Shown in pieces: positions 54,164-62,002 of a stretch of DNA of 64,000 bases. The notes under the pieces are model-generated. The model was not told the DNA's origin. It saw nothing but the letters and a program-made list of their open reading frames with translations, and searched no databases. Within the stretch, counting starts at the first letter, position 1. Every line of letters begins with the position of its first letter. Source of the DNA: Candidatus Gastranaerophilales bacterium (GTDB lineage Bacteria; Cyanobacteriota; Vampirovibrionia; Gastranaerophilales; Gastranaerophilaceae); assembly GCA_944325315.1 (NCBI GenBank), contig CALVAA010000003.1:52055-116054 (forward strand). Direction: 5' to 3'. Made by a program: the position numbers and the translations under genes.

Positions 54164-54895
54164 ATGAAAAAACTCTTACCCGTTTTTATAATGTTTGCAT
54201 TTCTGACGCAAATTTCATTTGCACGGGTTGGAAACCCTGCTTTTGTGTTTGATATATCACAAAATTCATCTTCCGATGACAATAAAAAAGAAGATAACAG
54301 CCTTTCTTCAGGGGCAATAACGGCAATTACGCTTGGTTCGATAGGCGCTGCATCTTTATTTGGAATTTTTGGATGGTTGTATAAAAGAAAAGCCTCTCAG
54401 TGTTTAACCTTGGGTTCAGCTAAAGGTTCTTCCAATTTACTTTCCCCTTTTTGCATGGATGAAAATTTGAATAGCGAGTTTTATAAAAGAATAGATAATA
54501 ACTATCCTTATTTGAAAAAAGCGCTAAGCCTTAATGAAATACATTATTGTCCAAATTCAAAATATCTTTTAATTTATGATACTGTGATTGACAAAAGAAA
54601 ATATGATGTTATAAAGTTTTCAATTCCAAATAACACAAGAACCATAAAATTTGCTTTTGTTTCGGATGCTTTTGAAAATAACGATATAACGCATGAGCTT
54701 TTTTTGTATAAAGATATTAAACAGACGCAAAGTCCGGCTGAAGCCAAGCTGAAAAATATTTTAAAAGAACAAAAACAAGGTATTGTTATCGAAAAGTTTG
54801 ATTTTAAAGATGTAAACTATTCCAATGCAGATTTTGTGATTTCAAATTATTCTTATAGAAAAAAATATGCTCTTGTAATTGAATTTATATTTTAG
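54164..54895 (+). CDS. Membrane protein with periplasmic C-terminal domain
   Basis: A 243-residue protein with a signal peptide (ending SFARVG), an acidic Ser/Asp/Lys linker and a second hydrophobic segment at about 47-70 (AITAITLGSIGAASLFGIFGWLY). A soluble mixed alpha/beta domain follows (YLLIYDTVIDKRKYDVIKFSIP, TIKFAFVSDAF). Ribosome site GGGGAGGG. Its operon with the 53683 gene suggests a role in the same surface system, such as anchoring or assembly. No known family recognised. Confidence 0.45.
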   Translation: MKKLLPVFIMFAFLTQISFARVGNPAFVFDISQNSSSDDNKKEDNSLSSGAITAITLGSIGAASLFGIFGWLYKRKASQCLTLGSAKGSSNLLSPFCMDENLNSEFYKRIDNNYPYLKKALSLNEIHYCPNSKYLLIYDTVIDKRKYDVIKFSIPNNTRTIKFAFVSDAFENNDITHELFLYKDIKQTQSPAEAKLKNILKEQKQGIVIEKFDFKDVNYSNADFVISNYSYRKKYALVIEFIF

Positions 54896-54938
54896 TTTTG
54901 TTATATTGAGCTATGATATAGAGTTTAAGGGTGAGTTT

Positions 54939-55493
54939 ATGAAAGAGTACGAAAAAATGATATCAGGCTTGGAATACCAGCCTAATAGTGAGTATCTGCT
55001 TTCATTGAGGCAAAAATCAAACGATATTACAAGAAAATTTAATTTTGAGTCAAATCCTAAAAAAAGAGAAGAGATTTTAAAACAGCTCCTTGGAAAAATG
55101 GGAAAAAGCTGTTATATAACACCAAATGTGTTTTTTGATTACGGAATAAATACATTTCTTGGTGATAATGTTTATTTTAATGCTAATTGCGTAATTTTAG
55201 ACTGTGCTAAAGTTACAATAGGAAATAATACTTTTATTGGCCCTAATTGTCAGTTTTATACACCTGTTCATCCTATTGAATACAATATGAGAAATACTTT
55301 TATTGAATGGGCAAAACCGATTACAATCGGGAAAAATTGTTGGCTTGGAGGCTCTGTTGTGGTTTTACCGAATGTTACCGTTGGAGACGGTTCTGTCATT
55401 GGTGCAGGAAGCGTTGTGGTTAAAGATATCCCAAAAAATTCGGTAGCTGTAGGTAATCCTTGCAGAGTTATTAAAACAATCACACAAGATTAA
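54939..55493 (+). CDS. Sugar O-acetyltransferase, third copy
   Basis: A 184-residue enzyme from the ATG at 54939 (AAGGGTGAG upstream; the frame extends 20 codons further but without a start signal). The Mac domain (EYEKMISGLEYQPNS...) is followed by the beta-helix. FFDYGINTFLGDNVYFNANCVILD and FYTPVHPIEY carry the catalytic His, and NCWLGGSVVVLPNVTVGDGSVIGAGSVV with GNPCRVIK ends it. It is closer to the 41505 copy than to 42275. It ends one base before the convergent proA stop. Confidence 0.9.
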   Translation: MKEYEKMISGLEYQPNSEYLLSLRQKSNDITRKFNFESNPKKREEILKQLLGKMGKSCYITPNVFFDYGINTFLGDNVYFNANCVILDCAKVTIGNNTFIGPNCQFYTPVHPIEYNMRNTFIEWAKPITIGKNCWLGGSVVVLPNVTVGDGSVIGAGSVVVKDIPKNSVAVGNPCRVIKTITQD

Positions 55494-56753
55494 TTAAACG
55501 GAAATATCTTTGTGGCTAAATTTTTTTTCACCTGTTGCATAGGGTTTTACTGTTTGGTTTTTTCCGTATAATTTATATTTATATATTGTCAAACCGCAAA
55601 GCCCTACAGGCCCTCGTGCATGGGTTTTGTTGGTTGAAATCCCAACTTCTGCGCCAAAACCGTATCTGAATCCGTCTGAAAATCTTGTTGAACAATTTGA
55701 AAAAACAGAAGATGAATCAACAAGATTCATAAATTTTTCAATATTTTTATTATTGTTGCTTAAAATTGAATCCGTATGTCCTGAGCCGTATTTATTTATA
55801 TGCTCTATTGCACCATCCAGACTATTTACAATTTTTAAAGATAAAATTTTATCCCCGTATTCAACAGAATAACTTGATGGTTTTTCTATTATTTTAATTC
55901 CGGTTTCTATGAGTGCTTTTTTAAGCTCGTCAATATGCGGATAATTTTTGTGTATTAAAATAGTTTCAACTGCATTACAAGCACTTGGGTATTGAGTTTT
56001 GGCATCAATTACAATTTCTTTTGTATGGTCTAAATCAGCACTTTCATCAATAAAAATGTGGCAGATGCCGCTTGCATGACCTAAAACCGGGATTTTGGTA
56101 TTTTCTTTTATGAATTTAACCAATTTATTTGATCCTCTCGGTATGATAAGACTTATGTATTCGTCTAAATCCAATATTTTTTGAATATCTTCTCTTGAAA
56201 AAACAAGATTTATTACGTTTTTTGGAAAGCCGTCAATTTCATTTAATGCTTCGTTTAAAACCTCAAAAAACGCTTTGTTGGTATTCATTGCCTCAAAACC
56301 GCCTTTTAAGATTGCACAGTTGCCTGATTTTATAATAAGGGATGCAATTTGTATAAGACAATCCGGTCTTGCTTCAAAAATTACCCCTATAACTCCTATT
56401 GGAGTCGAAATTTTCTTTAAAATTAAGTCTTCATCAAGCTCTCTTTCAAATAAAATTTTATTTACGGGATCATCCAGCTTAATTAAATCATAGAGACCCT
56501 GGATTAAGCTTTTCATTTTTGTTTTGTCAAATTTTAGTCTGTCAAAAACGGCTTTATTAATTTTCCCTTCGCTTAATAATTTTTCTGCATTGTTTAAGTC
56601 TTTTTCATTTGCTTCAAATATTTTTTCTTCTCTTAAGGTAAGCTTTTTTGCAATGTTTTCTAAAGCTTGATTTTTAATTTCGCTTTTTAAATCCATTGTT
56701 TTTAAAAAAGCATTTTTAGCATTTTTTGCAATATCAATAATATTTATTTCCAT
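55494..56753 (-). CDS. proA: Glutamate-5-semialdehyde dehydrogenase
   Basis: A 419-residue NADPH enzyme, the second step of proline synthesis. PIGVIGVIFEARPDCLIQIASLIIKSGNC, LIIPRGSNKLVKFIKENTKIPVLGHASGICHIFID and YPSACNAVETILIH (catalytic Cys in SACN) are all family landmarks, as are NCSTRFSDGFRYGFGAEVGIST and ARGPVGL near the end. It follows proB by two bases. Confidence 0.96.
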   Translation of the reverse strand: MEINIIDIAKNAKNAFLKTMDLKSEIKNQALENIAKKLTLREEKIFEANEKDLNNAEKLLSEGKINKAVFDRLKFDKTKMKSLIQGLYDLIKLDDPVNKILFERELDEDLILKKISTPIGVIGVIFEARPDCLIQIASLIIKSGNCAILKGGFEAMNTNKAFFEVLNEALNEIDGFPKNVINLVFSREDIQKILDLDEYISLIIPRGSNKLVKFIKENTKIPVLGHASGICHIFIDESADLDHTKEIVIDAKTQYPSACNAVETILIHKNYPHIDELKKALIETGIKIIEKPSSYSVEYGDKILSLKIVNSLDGAIEHINKYGSGHTDSILSNNNKNIEKFMNLVDSSSVFSNCSTRFSDGFRYGFGAEVGISTNKTHARGPVGLCGLTIYKYKLYGKNQTVKPYATGEKKFSHKDISV

Positions 56754-56755
56754 TT

Positions 56756-57862
56756 TTATACCAAAACCAAATTATCTTTAATTACTACATCGTCATCAAA
56801 TTTATAGCCTAAAATTCCACAGATTTCATCCGAATGATGACCTTTGATTTTTTCAATGTCTTCCGAATCATAACAGGTTATACCTCTTGCAAATTCTTGG
56901 TTTTCATTGTCTTTTATTGAGACAATTTCTCCTTTTTTAAATTTTCCTTCAACAGATACTATACCGATTGAAAGGAGGCTTTTTTGATGATTTATAATTG
57001 CTTCTTTTGCTCCTTTATTTACAATTACTGTTCCCATTATGTTTGTTGCATAAGCTATCCAGCGCTTTTTATGGGATAAATTTTCGCTTGGCAAAAAGAC
57101 TGTGCCCGTATCATCATCAAAAACTTTTTTGATAATTTCGGGTACTTTTCCATTGACAATTTTTGCGTATAATCCGCTTGAAGTAACAACTTTGGCGGCG
57201 CAAAGTTTTGTTATCATTCCGCCTCTGCCTCCAAGGGATGCTCCCGAGGCCAGTTTTTCAATTTTTGGGGTAACTTTTTTTACTGTTTTAATGAGTTTTG
57301 CATCGTTAAATTCTTTGGGATTTTTATCGTATAATCCGTTAATATCTGAAACCATAACAAGTAAATTAGCATCAAGTTTTGAAGCTACAAGAGAAGATAA
57401 CTTGTCGTTATCCGAAAAACATACATTTTCAAGTTCGGAAGGAGAAACGGCATCATTTTGGTTGATTATGGGAACAACTTTATTGTCTAAAAGTTTATGA
57501 AGAGTAAGTCTTAAAGATAAGTATTTTTTGCGGTTTGAAAAATCTTCTTCCGTTAAAAGGATTTGAGCTGTTGTAATTCCGTATTTTTCAAACCCGTCTT
57601 GCCATATACTCATCAATAAAGGTTGCCCTACGCTTGCTGCAGCTTGTTTTAGGGTGGTTGAAGAAGATGGATTAATTCCTAATTTTTTTGCACCCAAACC
57701 GACAGCTCCCGAAGTTACAACAAGAATTTCTTTTCCTTGTTTATGAAGATAAGATAAGTCTTCAATGAATGAATATATATGTGCCAGAGAAATTTCTCCC
57801 TGCTCGTTTCTTAAAACATTTGTTCCGAATTTAAAAACAATTCTTTTTGAGTTTTCTATCAT
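56756..57862 (-). CDS. proB: Glutamate 5-kinase with PUA domain
   Basis: A 368-residue amino-acid kinase, the first and usually proline-inhibited step of proline synthesis. FKFGTNVLR and VTSGAVGLGAKKLG form the nucleotide/glutamate sites, INQNDAV and FSDNDKLSSLVAS follow, and GGRGGMITKLCAAK ends the kinase. Residues about 270-368 are the PUA domain (AKEAIINHQKSLLSIGIVSVEG, KGEIVSI, ARGITCYDSEDI). It overlaps the ald stop by four bases. Confidence 0.96.
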   Translation of the reverse strand: MIENSKRIVFKFGTNVLRNEQGEISLAHIYSFIEDLSYLHKQGKEILVVTSGAVGLGAKKLGINPSSSTTLKQAAASVGQPLLMSIWQDGFEKYGITTAQILLTEEDFSNRKKYLSLRLTLHKLLDNKVVPIINQNDAVSPSELENVCFSDNDKLSSLVASKLDANLLVMVSDINGLYDKNPKEFNDAKLIKTVKKVTPKIEKLASGASLGGRGGMITKLCAAKVVTSSGLYAKIVNGKVPEIIKKVFDDDTGTVFLPSENLSHKKRWIAYATNIMGTVIVNKGAKEAIINHQKSLLSIGIVSVEGKFKKGEIVSIKDNENQEFARGITCYDSEDIEKIKGHHSDEICGILGYKFDDDVVIKDNLVLV

Positions 57863-58995
57863 TTTAATTTGAATCCTACCAAAAGTTCTATTTGTGTAAA
57901 TTCGGAAGACAAAGAACGGGCAACAATTTCGTTTGTTATTTCTCCGTTAAACGTATTTACGCCGTTTTGTAAATCCTGGTTTTCTTTTATTGCTTCAATT
58001 AATCCTTTTTCGCCAAGCGCTTTTAAATATGGATACATTGCATAAGAATAGGCGTACGAAGCTGTTTTTGGAGTAGCTGATGGGATATTTGGAATTGCAC
58101 AGTGTAAAACCCCGTGTTTTTCAAAGACAGGGTCTTGAAGGGTTGTCGTTCTGTCCATTGTTTCTACGTTTCCGCCTTGATCTATTGCAACATCCACTAT
58201 AACAGACCCTTTTTTCATTTGTTTTACAATGTCTTCTGTTATTATTTTGGGAGCATTGTATGATTGCACTAATACTGATGTTATCAACAGGTCTGCTTTG
58301 GGCACTTCTTGGGCAAGTTTTGCGGGATTGCAGTAGTGTGTTTTAATGGATGTTCCATAAATGCCGTCAATTTGGACTAATTTTTTAGGATTTATATCAA
58401 AAATTGAAACATCTGCACCCATTCCTATTGCAGTTTGAGCGGCGTTGAATCCTACTACACCTGCACCTATAATAATGACTTTCCCCGGTTGTACTCCCGG
58501 AACTCCCGATAAAAGTACGCCTGAGCCTCCATAGTTTGATTCAAGAAAACGAGAACCAATTTGGACAGACAATCTGCCTGCTACTTCAGACATCGGTGTT
58601 AAAAGCGGAAGTTGACCATCAACTGTTTCTACCGATTCCGAGGCTATTGTTGTTACTTTTTTCTTTAATAATTCAAGAGTAAGTTCTTTTTCTGCTGCCA
58701 GGTGTAAGTATGAAAAGATTACCAGGTCGGCCCTAAAATACTGAAATTCACTTTTTTGAGGCTCTTTTACTTTTACTATAATTTTAGAGTTTTCCCAAAC
58801 TTCTTTTGCATTCTTTACAACGGTAGCGCCGTTTTGAATATAATCATCATCACTAAAACCCGCCAAAATTCCGGCTTGAGATTCAATTAATACGCTAAAA
58901 CCGTCAGAACAGAGCATAGCAACAACATCAGGGGTTATGCCTACCCTTGTTTCTCCTTGTTTAAGTTCTTTTACAACACCAAAATTATATTTCAT
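57859..58995 (-). CDS. ald: Alanine dehydrogenase
   Basis: A 378-residue NAD enzyme that interconverts alanine and pyruvate plus ammonia. The start is the ATG at 58995, behind AGAGGTT; a 13-codon longer frame is rejected. NFGVVKELKQGETRVGITPDVV opens it, and MSEVAGRLSVQIGS, GVPGVQPGKVIIIGAGVVGFNAAQTAIGMGADVSIFDINP (NAD loop) and DVAIDQGGNVETMD follow. It is joined to proB-proA, linking amino-acid interconversion genes under the MerR-type promoter upstream. Confidence 0.95.
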   Translation of the reverse strand: MKYNFGVVKELKQGETRVGITPDVVAMLCSDGFSVLIESQAGILAGFSDDDYIQNGATVVKNAKEVWENSKIIVKVKEPQKSEFQYFRADLVIFSYLHLAAEKELTLELLKKKVTTIASESVETVDGQLPLLTPMSEVAGRLSVQIGSRFLESNYGGSGVLLSGVPGVQPGKVIIIGAGVVGFNAAQTAIGMGADVSIFDINPKKLVQIDGIYGTSIKTHYCNPAKLAQEVPKADLLITSVLVQSYNAPKIITEDIVKQMKKGSVIVDVAIDQGGNVETMDRTTTLQDPVFEKHGVLHCAIPNIPSATPKTASYAYSYAMYPYLKALGEKGLIEAIKENQDLQNGVNTFNGEITNEIVARSLSSEFTQIELLVGFKLK

Positions 58996-59061
58996 ATAAC
59001 CTCTCATACATATTGTTATGATTGATTTTAACATCCTCGAGAGATAATTGCAATTTATATG

Positions 59062-59436
59062 TTAGTTCAGTGTTTTTTCTTTTTCAAGTATATTTTTATA
59101 ATAAACATCTATTTTATAGTTGAGTTTATCAATTGTTTTTTGAATGTCATCTCTTTTTTGAAATAATTTTTCTCTTTCGCATTTTAAAATTTCATATCGT
59201 TGCTTTGCGGTTTTGTCGCCAAGTTTACAGAGTTCTAAATATTTTTTTAAAACTTCTATGGAAAGTCCTGCACTTCTCATGCATATTATAAATTCAATTT
59301 TTTTGCAGTCTTCCCTGCTGTATATTCTTATTCCTGATGAATTTTTTTGTATGCTCGGCAGTAAACCTATTTTTTCATAGTACCTTAATGTGTCTATTGT
59401 AATATTGTATTTCTTGCTAACTTCAGATATCTTCAT
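59062..59436 (-). CDS. MerR family transcriptional regulator
   Basis: A 124-residue regulator. KISEVSKKYNITIDTLRYYEKIGLLP is the MerR winged-helix, with GIRIYSREDCKKIEFIICMRSAGLSIEVLKKYL completing the DNA-binding region. The C-terminal half is the dimerisation coiled coil. There is no C-terminal metal- or redox-Cys cluster, so it belongs to the AdhR/NmlR-like small-molecule or stress group rather than the metal sensors. It probably controls itself and perhaps ald-proB-proA through the operator at 59462-59481. Confidence 0.9.
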   Translation of the reverse strand: MKISEVSKKYNITIDTLRYYEKIGLLPSIQKNSSGIRIYSREDCKKIEFIICMRSAGLSIEVLKKYLELCKLGDKTAKQRYEILKCEREKLFQKRDDIQKTIDKLNYKIDVYYKNILEKEKTLN

Positions 59437-59453
59437 AATTTCTCCTTAAGCAT

Positions 59454-59484
59454 AATCTAACATCTAAAGTCCACTTCAGGTCAA
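59454..59484 (-). promoter_or_regulatory. MerR-type promoter with operator in a 19-base spacer
   Basis: On the minus strand TTGACC (59484-59479) and TAGATT (59459-59454) are separated by 19 bases, the over-long spacing that MerR proteins correct. Across the spacer lies the imperfect palindrome ACCTGAAGTGGACTTTAGAT (59481-59462), with 7 of 9 half-site positions matching. The -35 overlaps the pnp stop codon. The promoter faces the merR gene (start 59436). Confidence 0.75.
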
Positions 59485-60293
59485 GAGCCAATATTTTTAA
59501 TAGTTTCTTTTATTAAAAGACTCATTTTTTGCCCTGATTTTTTTCCGATTTCAATAACTTCTTTGTGGTTAGGTTTGCTGTCGCTTACTCCTGTGGCATA
59601 GTTAGTTACAAGGCTTAAACCTATTGTGTTTATGCCTAAGTATTTTGCCATAATCGCTTCAGGTGCCGAGCTCATCCCGATTACATCCGCCCCTAAAAGT
59701 TTAAATGCTTTGACTTCTGCTTGTGTTTCATAACTTGGACCTGTTGTTGCAAGGTATACACCTTCTTTTAAGTTAATATTTAAATTTTTTGCGCACTCTT
59801 TTATAATTGTTTGATATTTTTTTGAATAACAGTCGCTCATATCCGGAAATCTTTCTCCTTCTTCGGGATTATTTTTTCCTATAAGCGGGTTAGCTATAAA
59901 ATTGATATGATCTTTAATAAGCATAATATCGCCTATATTCAGGTTTTTGTGGGTTGCACCTGCTGCATTGGTTATAAAAAGAGTTTTTACCTTCAGTTTT
60001 TTAAACACTTTAATCGGGAAAACTACCTTCTGAATCGGGTTTCCTTCGTAATAGTGAAAACGGCCCTGCATAATAACGCAAGGTTTATTTTCAACCATTG
60101 CAAATAAAAGCTCTCCTTTGTGCCCTATTACATTTGTTTGGGAAAAATTTGGGATGTTTTCGTATTTTAATACAGTTCCGTTTAAATCATCACAAAAACA
60201 ACCTAATCCCGAACCAAGTATTATTGCAAATTCAGGTTTAAAGTTGTTTGTTTTTAAATTTATATAATCAAGTGTTTCTTTGATATTTTTCAT
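59481..60293 (-). CDS. punA: Purine nucleoside phosphorylase (inosine/guanosine type)
   Basis: A 270-residue trimeric class enzyme that splits purine nucleosides with phosphate. FAIILGSGLGCFCD, VIGHKGELLFAMV, MQGRFHYYEGNP, FITNAAGATHKNLNIGDIMLIKDHINF and ATTGPSYETQAEVKAFKLLGADVIGMSSAPEAIMA are in order and give high confidence. It lies 16 bases after the omega-like gene, so the two are cotranscribed. Confidence 0.96.
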   Translation of the reverse strand: MKNIKETLDYINLKTNNFKPEFAIILGSGLGCFCDDLNGTVLKYENIPNFSQTNVIGHKGELLFAMVENKPCVIMQGRFHYYEGNPIQKVVFPIKVFKKLKVKTLFITNAAGATHKNLNIGDIMLIKDHINFIANPLIGKNNPEEGERFPDMSDCYSKKYQTIIKECAKNLNINLKEGVYLATTGPSYETQAEVKAFKLLGADVIGMSSAPEAIMAKYLGINTIGLSLVTNYATGVSDSKPNHKEVIEIGKKSGQKMSLLIKETIKNIGS

Positions 60294-60309
60294 TTTAATA
60301 AATGTTAAA

Positions 60310-60555
60310 TTAACCCACTAATCCATCATCGTCGGATTCTGAAGCTTTAACCATTATAGCGTGTTGAACAGGTTTTTCTTTTTTAACATTTGAATCGAAT
60401 GACATATCAACATCAAAACCAAAATCGTCTCTCGGCTTTTTCATTTGAGACTCATCAACAAGTTTTTTTGCCAGTTCAATTAATTCATAAACTAATTGAT
60501 ATCTGTTGGGAGCTTTTTCATTTAAATCCCAAGCTGTTTTAGTAATTTGACTCAT
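60310..60555 (-). CDS. rpoZ: Probable RNA polymerase omega subunit
   Basis: An 81-residue protein. NRYQLVYELIELAKKLVDE (17-35) matches the conserved N-R-[FY]-x-L-V helix of omega, and PVQHAIMVKASESDDDGLVG at the end resembles the A-x-x-E-[IF]...G tail. The region between is an acidic insert without similarity. Omega stabilises the beta-prime subunit. The sequence is divergent, so the call rests on size and these two short matches. Directly upstream of pnp. Confidence 0.55.
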   Translation of the reverse strand: MSQITKTAWDLNEKAPNRYQLVYELIELAKKLVDESQMKKPRDDFGFDVDMSFDSNVKKEKPVQHAIMVKASESDDDGLVG

Positions 60556-60611
60556 AAATATCTCCTATATATTAATCTTACAATGATAAGTTTTTCTTTG
60601 CAAGACTAATA

Positions 60612-61157
60612 TTACCATTCGTACTTGTAGTACAGATTGTCGCTGTATTGTCTGTATTGTTCATATTTATCAGGACTCATCAATCTTAAAAATCCGTCAA
60701 TTAAACCAACGTTGTCTTTTTTTCGCATGGGAACGGAATTGTTTGTCATTCTTTTGGCGTTTCTTTTGGTGCTGATTGCACCGGGAAGCGCTGCTCCTGT
60801 TAGCATTGCATTGGAAGATGCGAGTTTTAGTCTTTTTATTCTGTCTTTTTGAGGGCTAAATTCCCAAACTCTTCCCATAAGTTCAAATTCAAGATTTTTT
60901 AATCTTTGATTGTCGCTAAATTCAGGATAAGTTCTTGGAAAATGTCTTTTTTCCATTATTTCAATTGCCTTTAGGTCTTTTTTATCAAATTCAACAGGAT
61001 AAGGCGAATTTGGCTTGGCATTTAAAATATCCTCTTTTGTAATGGTTATGCTTTGAGTTGCTTCATAACAATATGATGCAAGGGGAATAAATATCGAATA
61101 AAAAATAAGCATATAAATTATGCAGTAAAATATTTGAAGTTTTATGTATTTAATCAT
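60612..61157 (-). CDS. Secreted protein of unknown function
   Basis: A 181-residue protein with an N-terminal membrane/signal segment (about 8-30, IFYCIIYMLIFYSIFIPLASY). Residues 65-110 read IEIMEKRHFPRTYPEFSDNQRLKNLEFELMGRVW, an LE-x-x-x-x-G pattern with RLKNLE that looks like a degenerate repeat of a small helical motif. The basic C-terminal part (KRNAKRMTNN) is followed by YEQYRQYSDNLYYKYEW. No enzyme motif. It is 56 bases upstream of the omega-like gene on the same strand. Confidence 0.45.
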   Translation of the reverse strand: MIKYIKLQIFYCIIYMLIFYSIFIPLASYCYEATQSITITKEDILNAKPNSPYPVEFDKKDLKAIEIMEKRHFPRTYPEFSDNQRLKNLEFELMGRVWEFSPQKDRIKRLKLASSNAMLTGAALPGAISTKRNAKRMTNNSVPMRKKDNVGLIDGFLRLMSPDKYEQYRQYSDNLYYKYEW

Positions 61158-61340
61158 TTAAATTCAAAATTATGCTGGCATCATTATTTTAAATTCTGTT
61201 TTTTAAAAAAATATCGGATAGATTAAATATAAGATAGATAATATTAATTTTTGTAAAAAAGTAATTAAAAAATTAAAGTATTTTGTAAACAATCCGTTTA
61301 GAAATATTATGAAAAAGGATAATGAAATACACGGTGTGAA

Positions 61341-61907
61341 ATGAAGAGACTATTAATTATATTTGCAATTATTGCAGGGCTTTTTTTCAATGTTAATGAT
61401 TCATTTGCCCTGGATTATTCAAGGATTTCTACAAATGCAAAAATAACAGCCGCCTTAAGTGCGCTTGAAAGTATAAACAGGCGTGATGTTTTAGCTATTT
61501 TATACGGCAGAAATGCAACAAAAAAGCCAATCAGGGTCATGTTTAGAGATTTGGCAATTTTTGGCTACCAGGACTGTGAAGCGCTTACTGTTCCAACTAA
61601 AAACAAAGGGCTTGTAATATACATAAGTGCAGAGCATAAAGGTGCAAGCCCCGAATGCATTGCTTGTTTAATAGCTCATGAATCCCAACATCATACATAT
61701 ACAAATACAAAAGCCGAAGAATTAAGGGCTTGGATATCAGAAACGCAAGCTTGGAGTGAGTTTGTAAGGCGGGATAAACAACTTGCCCACTCAAGCGAAC
61801 CACTTGCAAAAAGAGAAAATTATATTGCAAAAATTAAAACAACGGGTGGTGTTGCGGGAGTTAGAAAATTAATTGCATCAAACCCTGTTTATGCAGGATT
61901 AAATTAA
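61341..61907 (+). CDS. Small secreted HExxH protein, putative metallopeptidase
   Basis: A 188-residue exported protein with a signal peptide ending DSFALD. The motif CLIAHESQHH (HExxH at 113-117) is a zinc site, and EELRAWISETQAW (127-139), some ten residues later, offers the Glu third ligand as in gluzincins. CEALTVPTKNKGLVIYISAEHKGASPECIA just before has two Cys that may form a disulfide. The fold around the helix is short, so activity is a prediction. The gene is monocistronic with its own terminator. Confidence 0.6.
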   Translation: MKRLLIIFAIIAGLFFNVNDSFALDYSRISTNAKITAALSALESINRRDVLAILYGRNATKKPIRVMFRDLAIFGYQDCEALTVPTKNKGLVIYISAEHKGASPECIACLIAHESQHHTYTNTKAEELRAWISETQAWSEFVRRDKQLAHSSEPLAKRENYIAKIKTTGGVAGVRKLIASNPVYAGLN

Positions 61908-61934
61908 AAGAAAGGTAAAAGCCTTTCTTTTTTT
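61906..61934 (+). terminator. Rho-independent terminator of the HExxH gene
   Basis: AAAAGAAAGG (61906-61915) and CCTTTCTTTT (61922-61931) with a 6-base loop and T-run, starting inside the stop codon region. Confidence 0.8.
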
Positions 61935-61951
61935 GTGAAGATTTTTTGTCT

Positions 61952-61977
61952 AAAAAAAAGAGGGCTTATAAGCCCTC
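61952..61977 (-). terminator. Rho-independent terminator of the Cys-rich protein gene
   Basis: The palindrome GAGGGCTTATAAGCCCTC (61960-61977) is followed on the minus strand by U8 (A8 at 61952-61959), 25 bases after the stop at 62003. Confidence 0.9.
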
Positions 61978-62002
61978 AATAACAATAAAACACAAAACAA
62001 AT

